Positions 1 through 6,779 are shown, counted from the first letter of the stretch. The stretch is 10,520 bases of DNA from Betaproteobacteria bacterium RIFCSPLOWO2_02_FULL_62_17 (GCA_001770355.1 MEQV01000150.1:4514-15033), one strand, 5' to 3'. A program made the numbers and translations. The notes: generated from the sequence alone by a model not told the origin.

Positions 1-1
1 C

Positions 2-112
2 ACTCTGCTTGGCGCGCTGCGCGGTGCGGCGCTGCTGGCCATCGACACGCTGCCCCCCGCGAGACGCCTGCTTGCGCGCGCCATGATGTACGGTCTGCGC
101 GCCGGGCGCTGA
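2..112 (+). CDS. C-terminal end of a UbiH/UbiF-type FAD-dependent hydroxylase (5' end outside the window)
   Basis: The frame open from the left edge to the TGA at 110-112 encodes 36 residues, containing a segment like AIDTLPPARRLLARAMMYG. A 'leu-rich helix, D-x-L-P-P-x-R-R-x-L-A-R-x-M-x-x-G' tail is how ubiquinone-biosynthesis flavin monooxygenases of the UbiH/UbiF/VisC family commonly end. These enzymes hydroxylate the polyprenylated ring using FAD, NAD(P)H and O2 at the inner face of the membrane. No catalytic motif is in view, so the call rests on the tail alone and on codon use that fits the rest of the window. It could be another FAD monooxygenase of the same superfamily. The next gene starts 36 bp downstream on the same strand. 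Confidence 0.55.
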   Translation, partial: TLLGALRGAALLAIDTLPPARRLLARAMMYGLRAGR

Positions 113-148
113 GCCCGCACCACCGATCGATTCCACGAGGACTCCCCC

Positions 149-715
149 TTGAAGTTGAATCTGGGTTGTGGCGACAAGATACTGCCCGAATACACCAACG
201 TCGACGTCGCGCCGAGCCGCGCCGGGAAAAAACCGGATGTCTTATGTGATTTGCGTGCCCTGACGCCATTTGACGACGGCGTCGCGGAGGAAATACTTTC
301 GGTGCACGTCGTCGAGCACTTCTGGCGCTGGGAAGTCGTGGACATCCTGCGCGAGTGGGTGCGCGTGCTCAAACCGGGCGGACGCATGGTGATCGAATGC
401 CCCAACCTGCAATCGGCATGCGAAACATTTCTCGCCGATCCCGACCGGCACGCGGGCCCGGGGTCCGAAGGACAGCGCTCGATGTGGGTGTTCTACGGCG
501 ATCCATCGTGGCGCGACCCGCTCATGGTGCACCGCTGGGGTTACACGCCCAAAAGCCTGGCTTCGGTTCTGACCGAGGCGGGCCTGGTCAATATCCGGCA
601 GGAAGCGGCGCAGTTCAAGCTGCGCGAACCGCGCGATATGCGCATCGTTGGCGAGAAGCCGGAAAATCCTGGCGCGCAGGATCGCGGTTCGATCTGGAAA
701 AAACTGTTTTCCTGA
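149..715 (+). CDS. class I SAM-dependent methyltransferase, small, substrate unknown
   Basis: The product is 188 residues and shows a Rossmann-type methyltransferase fold. Motif I is LNLGCG at residues 3-8, and an acidic residue at the end of strand 2 (D19) probably contacts the SAM ribose. D34-L35 in CDLRALTPF fits the next SAM-contacting loop, HVVEHFWR (53-60) is the post-strand-4 segment, and LKPGGR (74-79) is the common pre-strand-5 turn. The start is TTG at 149: relatives begin directly with M-K-L-N-L-G-C-G, no ATG lies close upstream in frame, and GAGGA at 137-141 sits 7 bp ahead. There is no signal peptide or membrane segment, so it should be cytosolic. It lies between a probable ubiquinone hydroxylase and dusB, but it is too short and generic for me to call a ubiquinone methyltransferase such as UbiG or UbiE. 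The family (Methyltransf_11-like) is clear; the substrate is unknown. Confidence 0.85.
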   Translation: MKLNLGCGDKILPEYTNVDVAPSRAGKKPDVLCDLRALTPFDDGVAEEILSVHVVEHFWRWEVVDILREWVRVLKPGGRMVIECPNLQSACETFLADPDRHAGPGSEGQRSMWVFYGDPSWRDPLMVHRWGYTPKSLASVLTEAGLVNIRQEAAQFKLREPRDMRIVGEKPENPGAQDRGSIWKKLFS

Positions 716-874
716 CGGGCAGATTCCATGCATGCGCGGCTAGCATTCCCGGTCACCGCAGTCAATAACCCCCTTCGCGGCTTGCGACATTTTGCCGCGG
801 CATGGTGTCATGTGAAAAGCGATTCGGTATAGAATTGCTCCCCCTCTCGATCATCCAACCCTGAATTAACCAAC
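716..874. other. intergenic region between the methyltransferase gene and dusB
   Basis: These 159 bp are the longest gene-free stretch in the window. The right part holds a probable sigma-70 promoter for dusB-fis (see separate entry). A short inverted repeat, CGCGGC at 776-781 and GCCGCG at 794-799 with a 12-nt loop, is present but has no T-run after it, so I do not call it a terminator. I see no convincing small gene or RNA here. Confidence 0.6.
805..835 (+). promoter_or_regulatory. probable sigma-70 promoter for the dusB-fis-purHD run
   Basis: The -10 region reads TATAGAAT at 828-835. It can be parsed as TATAGA (828-833) with GTGTCA (805-810) 17 bp upstream as a 4-of-6 -35 box, or as TAGAAT (830-835, 5 of 6) with a poorer -35. 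Transcription would start near 840, about 35 bp before the dusB ATG. The stretch after the -10 box is C-rich (GCTCCCCCTC). A GC-rich discriminator is known at the stringently controlled fis promoter of enterobacteria, but such control here is only an inference. Confidence 0.5.
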
Positions 875-1888
875 ATGCAAATCGGCGCGCATGTGCTGCG
901 CAACAATCTCTTTGTCGCGCCCATGGCAGGTGTCACCGACCGGCCGTTTCGCCAACTATGCAAGAAGTTCGGCGCGGGTCTCGCCGTTTCCGAAATGGTT
1001 GCCTCGAACTCGCTTCTCTGGGGAAGCGAAAAGACGCGCCGCCGCGCCAATCACGACGGCGAGGTTGATCCGATCGCGGTGCAGATAGCCGGCGCGGATC
1101 CGCGGATGATGGCCGACGCGGCGCGCTACAACGTCGACGCGGGCGCGCAAATCATCGACATCAACATGGGCTGCCCGGCGAAGAAAGTCTGCAACGCCAT
1201 GGCGGGATCCGCATTGCTGCGCGACGAATCCCTGGTGGGCAGGATACTCGAGGCGGTGGTCAATGCAGTCCGCGTGCCGGTGACGCTCAAGTTCCGCACC
1301 GGCTGGGATACGCTGAACAAAAACGCCCTCACCGTGGCACGCATCGCCGAGGAAAGCGGCATTCGCATGCTGTCGCTGCATGGCCGCACGCGCGCCTGCG
1401 GTTTTTCCGGAAATGCCGAGTACGACACCATTCGCGAGGTCAAACGCGCCACGCGCCTGCCGCTGCTGGCCAATGGCGATATCGCCACTCCGGAACAAGC
1501 CAAACAAATCCTTGAATACACCGGGGCGGACGGCATCATGATCGGACGCGCCGCACAAGGGCGTCCCTGGATATTCCGCGAAATCGAGCATTACCTGGCG
1601 ACCGGGCACCAGCTGCCGGCGCCGCTGGTCACGGAAATTCATGAAGTGCTGATTGCGCACCTGCAGGACCTGTACGGGTTCTACGGCAGGGAACGCGGCG
1701 TCAAGGTCGCGCGCAAGCACATCTCCTGGTACACCAAGGGTCTGGCGGGATCGGCGAGTTTCCGGCACCGTATGAACCAGATTGAGAATTGCGAAGAGCA
1801 GCTCGCCGCCGTTGACGGGTTTTTCCGGCAGATGACGCAGCAGAGCACGCATCTTCAATACCTGGAATTTGAGGAGGCGTTGGCATGA
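875..1888 (+). CDS. dusB: tRNA-dihydrouridine synthase B
   Basis: The 337-residue product is a flavoenzyme that reduces specific uridines in the D-loop of tRNA to dihydrouridine using NADPH and FMN. It has the FMN-binding TIM-barrel start M-A-G-V-T-D-R-P-F-R (17-26), the active-site segment N-M-G-C-P-A-K-K-V with the catalytic Cys at 100, FMN-contacting K139 and H169 (in LHGRTR), N200-G201-D202, and the phosphate-binding G-R-A-A-Q-G-R-P-W (224-232). Length matches DusB, and the KKV-x-N-x-x-A-G-S-A-L-L context fits DusB better than DusA or DusC. The start at 875 places the barrel at the expected offset, although no good Shine-Dalgarno site precedes it. The stop overlaps the fis start by ATGA. 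A dusB-fis pair is conserved across beta- and gammaproteobacteria. Confidence 0.97.
   Translation: MQIGAHVLRNNLFVAPMAGVTDRPFRQLCKKFGAGLAVSEMVASNSLLWGSEKTRRRANHDGEVDPIAVQIAGADPRMMADAARYNVDAGAQIIDINMGCPAKKVCNAMAGSALLRDESLVGRILEAVVNAVRVPVTLKFRTGWDTLNKNALTVARIAEESGIRMLSLHGRTRACGFSGNAEYDTIREVKRATRLPLLANGDIATPEQAKQILEYTGADGIMIGRAAQGRPWIFREIEHYLATGHQLPAPLVTEIHEVLIAHLQDLYGFYGRERGVKVARKHISWYTKGLAGSASFRHRMNQIENCEEQLAAVDGFFRQMTQQSTHLQYLEFEEALA
1871..1877 (+). promoter_or_regulatory. strong ribosome binding site for fis inside the dusB 3' end
   Basis: GAGGAGG lies 7 bp before the fis ATG at 1885, within the last codons of dusB (E-E-A). It is the best Shine-Dalgarno match seen in the window. It fixes the fis start and suggests that fis is translated strongly even though dusB itself has a weak site, which fits Fis being needed in far larger amounts than DusB. 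Confidence 0.8.
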
Positions 1889-2136
1889 CGACGGGTTTGA
1901 GGCAAGGCAACGAGATCGCCGACAGCGTTCGCCGTTCGCTGGAGCGCTATTTCAAGGACCTGGACGGAACTCGTCCGCGATCCATTTACGACATGGTTCT
2001 GAAAAACGTCGAACGCCCGATGCTGGAGGCGGTCCTCGATCACGCCGAGGGCAACCAGACCATCGCGGCGGAAATGCTCGGCATCAACCGCAATACCCTG
2101 CGCAAGAAAATCCACGCTTTGAAGATCAAGAGCTGA
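1885..2136 (+). CDS. fis: nucleoid-associated DNA-binding protein Fis, short betaproteobacterial form
   Basis: The product is an 83-residue homodimeric DNA-bending protein that shapes the nucleoid and tunes promoters such as those of rRNA in fast growth. Residues 11-83 align with E. coli Fis from its residue 27 on at a constant offset of 16. The C-terminal helix-turn-helix contains G-N-Q-T-I-A-A-E-M-L-G-I-N-R-N-T-L-R-K-K (56-75), and the DNA-contacting positions are kept as R69, T71, R73 and K74. Only about 10 residues precede the dimer helix, so the N-terminal beta-hairpin arm of enterobacterial Fis, used to activate Hin/Gin invertases, is missing. The start overlaps the dusB stop by ATGA, so translation is probably coupled. 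The gene ends 61 bp before purH. Confidence 0.95.
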   Translation: MTTGLRQGNEIADSVRRSLERYFKDLDGTRPRSIYDMVLKNVERPMLEAVLDHAEGNQTIAAEMLGINRNTLRKKIHALKIKS

Positions 2137-2197
2137 GTCAAACCCGCGGTACACCCGCCGCGCAGCGAGCCAATGCGATGACCGTCGCCAGGAACAT

Positions 2198-3763
2198 ATG
2201 AACATCACCATCCGCCGGGCGCTAATCAGCGTATCGGACAAAAGCGGCCTGGATGAATTAGCCAGGGCACTGACTGAAATGGGCGTCAGCATTCTCTCCA
2301 CAGGAGGAACCGCCAGGTCGCTGACGCAATGCGCAATACCGGTGACGGAAGTTTCCGATTACACCGGCTTTCCCGAGATGCTCGATGGCCGGGTCAAAAC
2401 TCTCCATCCGCGCATCCATGGCGGCCTGCTCGCCAGGCGCGATATGCCGGCGCACATGCAGGCAATCCGGGCCGCGGGCATCGAACCGATCGACCTGGTC
2501 GTGGTAAATCTTTATCCCTTTGAAAAAACGGTGGCACGGCCCGATTGCACGCTGGAGGAGGCTATCGAGAACATCGACATCGGCGGACCGGGCATGCTGC
2601 GCGCGGCGGCAAAAAATCACCACGGAGTGGCCGCGGTCGTCGATCCCGGCGACTACGCCGCGATCATCGCCGAGATGCGCGCAAATCAAGGGGCCCTGGG
2701 CGAAGCCCGCCGTTTTGAACTGGCCAAGAAGGTCTACACGCACACCGCCGCCTATGACGCGGCGATCAGCAATTACCTGACCGGCCTGGGCGAAGGCGGA
2801 AAACGCAAACAGTGGCCCGACCGGCTCACGCTCCAGTTCGAGAAACTGCAGGACATGCGCTACGGGGAAAACCCCCATCAGAGCGCCGCGTTCTACCGCG
2901 ACGCCAGTCCCTTTGCCGGCGCCATCGCCGGCTACGCCCAAATTCAGGGCAAGGAACTCTCCTATAACAACATCGGCGACGCCGATGCCGCATGGGAGTG
3001 CGTGAAAACCTTCGATACACCCGCCTGCGTCATCGTCAAGCACGCCAATCCCTGCGGTGTGGCCATCGGCGCAACGCCGCTTGCGGCCTATCAGGCGGCG
3101 CTTGCCTGCGATCCGACTTCAGCCTTTGGCGGCATCGTCGCCTTCAACCGCCCCCTGGACGCAGCCACCGCCGAAGCGCTCTCGAAGCTGTTCGTCGAAG
3201 TCGCCCTGGCACCGGAAATTCCCGATGCCGCCCGCAAAATCATGGCGGCCAAAGCCAACGTTCGCTTGCTCGAGATCCCGGCCGGAAGCGAAACCTCGGC
3301 GTACGACCTCAAACGCGTCGGCGGCGGATTGCTGGTGCAGTCTCCCGACAGCCGCAACCTTGCGGCCGCCGAACTGCGCGTGGCCACGGCGCTGGCACCG
3401 ACCCCGGCACAACTCGCGGACCTGCTGTTCGCCTGGCGCGTGGCGAAGTTCGTGAAATCCAATGCCATCGTATTCTGCGGCGCGGGGCGCACCCTTGGGG
3501 TGGGCGCGGGCCAGATGAGCCGCGTCGACAGCGCGCGTATCGCTTCCGTCAAGGCGCACAACGCCGGATTGTCGCTCGAAGGGTCGGTGGTGGCATCGGA
3601 TGCCTTCTTCCCATTTCGCGACGGCGTCGACGTGGTGGCCCAAGCCGGGGCGAAAGCCATCATTCAACCCGGCGGCAGCATGCGCGACAATGAAGTGATA
3701 GCAGCAGCCAACGAATTGGGCATCGCCATGGTGTTCACCGGCGTGCGCCACTTTCGCCACTGA
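2198..3763 (+). CDS. purH: bifunctional AICAR formyltransferase / IMP cyclohydrolase
   Basis: The 521-residue enzyme performs the last two steps of de novo purine synthesis: formylation of AICAR with 10-formyl-THF, then closure of FAICAR to IMP. The N-terminal MGS-like cyclohydrolase domain (about 1-150) shows S-D-K-S-G (13-17), G-R-V-K-T-L-H-P-R-I-H-G-G (64-76), I-D-I-G-G-P (126-131) and A-A-K-N (137-140). The transformylase domain carries the catalytic K-H-A-N-P-C-G (281-287), then S-N-A-I-V-F, G-A-G-Q-M-S-R-V-D-S-A and D-A-F-F-P-F-R-D-G near the C-terminus, and ends V-R-H-F-R-H. The length is normal (about 529 in E. coli) and both domains look intact. AGGAA at 2190-2194 precedes the ATG at short spacing. 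purD follows after 22 bp, so the two are very likely co-transcribed. Confidence 0.98.
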   Translation: MNITIRRALISVSDKSGLDELARALTEMGVSILSTGGTARSLTQCAIPVTEVSDYTGFPEMLDGRVKTLHPRIHGGLLARRDMPAHMQAIRAAGIEPIDLVVVNLYPFEKTVARPDCTLEEAIENIDIGGPGMLRAAAKNHHGVAAVVDPGDYAAIIAEMRANQGALGEARRFELAKKVYTHTAAYDAAISNYLTGLGEGGKRKQWPDRLTLQFEKLQDMRYGENPHQSAAFYRDASPFAGAIAGYAQIQGKELSYNNIGDADAAWECVKTFDTPACVIVKHANPCGVAIGATPLAAYQAALACDPTSAFGGIVAFNRPLDAATAEALSKLFVEVALAPEIPDAARKIMAAKANVRLLEIPAGSETSAYDLKRVGGGLLVQSPDSRNLAAAELRVATALAPTPAQLADLLFAWRVAKFVKSNAIVFCGAGRTLGVGAGQMSRVDSARIASVKAHNAGLSLEGSVVASDAFFPFRDGVDVVAQAGAKAIIQPGGSMRDNEVIAAANELGIAMVFTGVRHFRH

Positions 3764-3785
3764 CCTGAAAACCACCGCAATCACC

Positions 3786-5063
3786 ATGAAACTTCTGGTC
3801 ATCGGCAACGGCGGACGCGAACACGCCATCGCCTGGCGGCTGGCGCAGGGCCCGCGCGTGCAGACCGTTTATGTGGCCCCCGGCAATGCCGGCACCGCTG
3901 CCGAACCAGGGGTCAAGAACCTGCCCATCACCGATATCGCCGCGCTCGCGGATTTCGCGGCACGCGAACCCATACACCTGACCGTGGTCGGCCCGGAGGC
4001 ACCGCTCGCCGCGGGCGTGGTGGACATGTTTCGCGACCGCGGCCTGAGAATTTTCGGGCCTTCGCAAGCCTGCGCGCGACTGGAGAGTTCCAAGGAGTTC
4101 GCCAAGGACTTCATGAAGGAGCACAGCATTCCCACGGCGGGATACGCGGCCTACTCCGACGCACGCGCCGCCCACGCTCATGTGGAGCGCGCAGGAGTCC
4201 CTATCGTCATCAAGGCCGACGGGCTCGCGGCGGGCAAGGGCGTGGTGGTCGCCTTGACGCCCGCGGAGGCGCACAAGGCAATCGACTGGATGCTGGTCGA
4301 CCACGCCATGGGCGATGCCGGCCAGCGCGTCGTGATCGAGGATTTTCTCGACGGCGAGGAAGCCAGCTTCATCGTCATGTGCGATGGGCGCAATATGCTT
4401 TCGCTGGCCACCAGCCAGGACCACAAACGCCTCCTGGATGGCGACCGGGGACCGAACACCGGCGGCATGGGCGCTTATTCGCCCGCGCCGGTGATCACGC
4501 CGGAAATTCATGCGCGCGTGGTACGTGAAGTGATACAACCTGTCATGCACGGCATGGCGGCCCGGGGCACCCCTTATTCGGGATTTCTCTACGCCGGACT
4601 GATGATCGGCAGGGATGGCACGCCCCGCGTGCTCGAATTCAACTGCCGGCTGGGGGACCCGGAGACGCAACCCATCATGCTGCGTTTGAAGAGCGACCTG
4701 TTCGAACTGATCGAAACCGCCGTGGATGGCAGGCTCGACGCGTCCGAGGTGAAGTGGGACCGGCGCGCGGCCCTGGGCGTGGTGCTCGCCGCCCACGGCT
4801 ATCCGGAGGCGCCCCGCAAGGGCGAACCCATCCTGAATCTGCCCGAGGGAGGAGAAGATTTTCATGTCTTCCAGGCAGGCACTGTCCTGCGCGAGGGCAA
4901 GGTCCTCACCGACGGCGGCCGGGTGCTGTGCGTGACCGCCTTGGGCGAATCAATCAAGATCGCGCAGCGGCGTGCCTATCAGGTGATCGAGGGCATACGC
5001 TTCGAAGGCATGCAGTTCCGGCGCGATATCGGCCATCGCGCCGTCGCCATCCGCCACGACTGA
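3786..5063 (+). CDS. purD: phosphoribosylamine-glycine ligase (GAR synthetase)
   Basis: The 425-residue cytosolic ligase joins glycine to 5-phosphoribosylamine using ATP, the second step of de novo purine synthesis. It begins with the N-domain loop G-N-G-G-R-E-H (7-13) and has V-G-P-E-A-P-L in the same domain. The ATP-grasp core shows K-A-D-G-L-A-A-G-K-G-V (from K143), G-P-N-T-G-G-M-G-A (222-230) and E-F-N-C-R-L-G-D-P-E-T-Q, in which E284 and N286 are the expected Mg2+ ligands. The length fits the family (429 in E. coli). No clear Shine-Dalgarno site precedes the ATG, but the 22-bp gap to purH suggests coupling to upstream translation. hemF starts 29 bp downstream. Confidence 0.98.
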   Translation: MKLLVIGNGGREHAIAWRLAQGPRVQTVYVAPGNAGTAAEPGVKNLPITDIAALADFAAREPIHLTVVGPEAPLAAGVVDMFRDRGLRIFGPSQACARLESSKEFAKDFMKEHSIPTAGYAAYSDARAAHAHVERAGVPIVIKADGLAAGKGVVVALTPAEAHKAIDWMLVDHAMGDAGQRVVIEDFLDGEEASFIVMCDGRNMLSLATSQDHKRLLDGDRGPNTGGMGAYSPAPVITPEIHARVVREVIQPVMHGMAARGTPYSGFLYAGLMIGRDGTPRVLEFNCRLGDPETQPIMLRLKSDLFELIETAVDGRLDASEVKWDRRAALGVVLAAHGYPEAPRKGEPILNLPEGGEDFHVFQAGTVLREGKVLTDGGRVLCVTALGESIKIAQRRAYQVIEGIRFEGMQFRRDIGHRAVAIRHD

Positions 5064-5092
5064 GCGTTGCGTTGCGCCGATAGCCTGCCGAC

Positions 5093-6016
5093 ATGAAATT
5101 CGAATCCGCAGAAGTAAAGACCTACCTGGTCTCGCTTCAGCAGCGCATCGTCGCCGAACTCGAGCGCCTGGACGGCATGCGTTTCAGCAGCGACGCCTGG
5201 CAACGCGACAAGGACGATCCAGCCGGCCTGGGAGGCGGCGGCGACACCCGCATCATCGAGGAAGGCGCGCTGTTCGAGCGTGGCGGCGTGGCGTTCTCGC
5301 ATGTCAGCGGAGCCCGCCTGCCCGCCTCGGCGGCACGGCCCGAACTCGCCGGGCGCGGCTTCGAGGCGATGGGGGTGTCGCTGGTGCTGCATCCGCGCAA
5401 CCCGTACTGCCCGACGGCGCACATGAACGTGCGCTTCCTGGTGGCCATGCAAGAGGGCAAGGAGCCAATATTCTGGTTCGGCGGCGGCATGGATCTGACT
5501 CCTTATTACGGGTTCGAGAAAGACTGCCGCCATTTCCACCAGACCTGCCGCGCGGCGCTTGCGCCGTTCGGACCGGAATATCATGCGCGCTACAAACGCT
5601 GGTGCGACGAGTATTTTTTTCTCAAACACCGCGGCGAGCCGCGCGGCATCGGCGGCATCTTTTACGATGACTTGCATGAACCCGGGTTCGCCGCGAGTTT
5701 TGCGCTGACACGCAGCGTCGGCGATCATTTTCTGCCCGCGTATGTGCCCATCCTGGAGCGGCGCCGCGGACTTGCATTCGGCGCGCGGGAGCGGGATTTT
5801 CAGGCCTACCGCCGCGGACGCTACGTGGAATTCAACCTGGTATGGGATCGCGGCACCTTGTTCGGGCTGCAATCCGGCGGCCGCACCGAATCGATCCTGA
5901 TGTCGATGCCGCCCACGGTAAAGTGGCGCTATGACTGGAAACCCCCGGCCGGCAGCGAGGAGGAAAGCCTGTACGGAGATTTTCTGCGCCCGCGCGACTG
6001 GGTCAATGAGGCCTGA
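5093..6016 (+). CDS. hemF: oxygen-dependent coproporphyrinogen III oxidase
   Basis: The 307-residue enzyme carries out oxidative decarboxylation of coproporphyrinogen III to protoporphyrinogen IX with O2, a late step of heme synthesis. The conserved blocks are H-P-R-N-P-Y-C-P-T-A-H-M-N-V-R-F (100-115), F-G-G-G-M-D-L-T-P-Y-Y-G (129-140), K-H-R-G-E-P-R-G-I-G-G-I-F-Y-D-D (178-193), and the C-terminal Y-V-E-F-N-L-V-W-D-R-G-T-x-F-G-L and G-R-x-E-S-I-L-M-S-M-P-P. The four family histidines that correspond to E. coli H96, H106, H145 and H175 are all present, as H100, H110, H149 and H179. Use of HemF implies oxygen is available. It probably belongs to the purHD transcript. The product of the hemC-hemD cluster on the opposite strand reaches it through uroporphyrinogen decarboxylase (hemE), which is not in this window. 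Confidence 0.98.
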   Translation: MKFESAEVKTYLVSLQQRIVAELERLDGMRFSSDAWQRDKDDPAGLGGGGDTRIIEEGALFERGGVAFSHVSGARLPASAARPELAGRGFEAMGVSLVLHPRNPYCPTAHMNVRFLVAMQEGKEPIFWFGGGMDLTPYYGFEKDCRHFHQTCRAALAPFGPEYHARYKRWCDEYFFLKHRGEPRGIGGIFYDDLHEPGFAASFALTRSVGDHFLPAYVPILERRRGLAFGARERDFQAYRRGRYVEFNLVWDRGTLFGLQSGGRTESILMSMPPTVKWRYDWKPPAGSEEESLYGDFLRPRDWVNEA

Positions 6017-6027
6017 CGCCCCATGAC

Positions 6028-6064
6028 GCTTATGACCTCACCATCAAGCTTATGACCTCACCAT
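6028..6064 (+). repeat. 20-bp tandem duplication over the start of the racemase-family gene
   Basis: The 17-bp string GCTTATGACCTCACCAT occurs at 6028-6044 and again at 6048-6064, with a 3-bp spacer, so the unit is 20 bp. The second copy runs into the ATG of the next gene (6063); the first reads CCATCAAG at that position and has no start there. A 10-codon reading frame, MTLMTSPSSL (6023-6055), crosses the first copy, and its stop overlaps the next ATG at 6052. I see no Shine-Dalgarno match in the duplicated unit. The pattern looks like replication slippage. Confidence 0.9.
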
Positions 6065-6713
6065 GCCCCGCATCACGCTGATTCACGCCACCGCTCTTGC
6101 GATCGATCCGATCCGCGAAGCGTTCGCGCGTCTTTGGCCCGAGGCGCGCACCACCAATCTGCTGGAGGATTCGCTCTCGGCCGATCTCGCGGCGAGCGCG
6201 GGACTGGATGCGGCGATGATCCACCGGTTCGAGACCCTGGCACGCTACGCCGAAGCAAGCGGCGCGGATGCCATCCTTTTCACCTGTTCGGCGTTTGGCG
6301 AGGCCATCGAGGCAGCGTCAAAACTGGTTCGCGTACCGGTACTCAAACCCAACGAGGCCATGCTCGAGGAAGCGCTCGCCGCGGGCACGCGTATCGGCAT
6401 CGTGGCGACGTTTCAGCCCACCATTCCATCCATGGTCGAGGAGCTTCAGGCGCTTGCCGCCGCGCGCGGCAAGCACATCGAGATCCTGCCGCGCCATGTG
6501 GCAGGCGCGATGGAAGCGCTTGCGGCGGGCAAGGGGGAGGATCACGACCGGATGATTGCGGCGTCGCTGGCCGATCTTGTCGACTGCGACGCAGTGCTGC
6601 TCGCGCAGTTTTCCATGGCGCGCGCCGCGAAGCGCGCGCGTCTGACACTCGACCGCCCGGTGCTCACCAGCCCGGACAGCGCGGTGCACAAACTGCGCCA
6701 ATTGCTGAGTTAA
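6063..6713 (+). CDS. aspartate/glutamate/hydantoin racemase-superfamily protein lacking the second catalytic Cys
   Basis: The 216-residue protein resembles the Asp/Glu/hydantoin racemase superfamily: an I-x-L-I-H-A-T start, A-D-A-I-L-F-T-C-S-A-F-G with the first catalytic-type Cys at 75, K-P-N-E-A-M, then a second half-domain beginning R-I-G-I-V-A-T-F-Q-P-T (110-120). True racemases of the fold use two cysteines. Where the second is expected (L-G-C-T), this protein reads L-L-A-Q-F-S-M (179-185), so that Cys is replaced, by alignment with Q182. C175 is nearby but not at the usual position. It may therefore be a one-cysteine isomerase, decarboxylase or lyase rather than a two-base racemase. The N-terminus at 6063 fits the family; no ribosome binding site is evident. 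It is the last gene of the rightward run, and its stop lies at the edge of a palindrome. Confidence 0.8.
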   Translation: MPRITLIHATALAIDPIREAFARLWPEARTTNLLEDSLSADLAASAGLDAAMIHRFETLARYAEASGADAILFTCSAFGEAIEAASKLVRVPVLKPNEAMLEEALAAGTRIGIVATFQPTIPSMVEELQALAAARGKHIEILPRHVAGAMEALAAGKGEDHDRMIAASLADLVDCDAVLLAQFSMARAAKRARLTLDRPVLTSPDSAVHKLRQLLS

Positions 6714-6779
6714 TTGGGAGTCACATTAATTACAACATGAATTAACCGCGGGGAAATTAATGTGACTCTGACCCCAATT
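6712..6779. repeat. AT-rich imperfect palindrome (REP/MITE-like) at the convergent gene junction
   Basis: The left arm (6712-6731) and right arm (6755-6779) are inverted copies around a 23-bp centre. The inner 13 bp, AGTCACATTAATT at 6719-6731, pair perfectly with 6755-6767. The outer AATTGGG at 6712-6718 pairs with CCCAATT at 6773-6779. The right arm has five additional bases (CTGAC, 6768-6772) that would bulge out. The composition is far more AT-rich than the flanking genes. From memory, arms containing GGGGTCAGAGTC are met as dispersed repeats in proteobacterial genomes, some near RAYT-type transposases; I could not check this. The palindrome supplies the HemY C-terminus and stop and two bases of the racemase-family stop. 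It could fold in RNA from either strand and serve both convergent operons as a terminator, although there is no clean T-run. Confidence 0.8.

Noticed and set aside
776..799. Inverted repeat CGCGGC / GCCGCG after the methyltransferase gene as a terminator
   Set aside because: The stem is only 6 bp with a 12-nt loop and no T-run follows, so it is not convincing as an intrinsic terminator.
956..1858. 300-codon open frame on the minus strand across dusB
   Set aside because: It is antisense to an intact dusB, has no recognisable domain, and is expected from codon bias in GC-rich DNA.
3735..4865. 376-codon open frame on the minus strand across purD
   Set aside because: It mirrors purD, and the protein is low-complexity in character (rich in H, R, G, A) with no family motif.
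5614..5620. Run of seven T in hemF as a possible slippage site
   Set aside because: It encodes Y-F-F in frame with intact conserved protein on both sides, and no alternative frame leads anywhere meaningful.
4979..5872. 297-codon open frame on the minus strand across hemF
   Set aside because: It is a shadow of the well-supported hemF coding frame.
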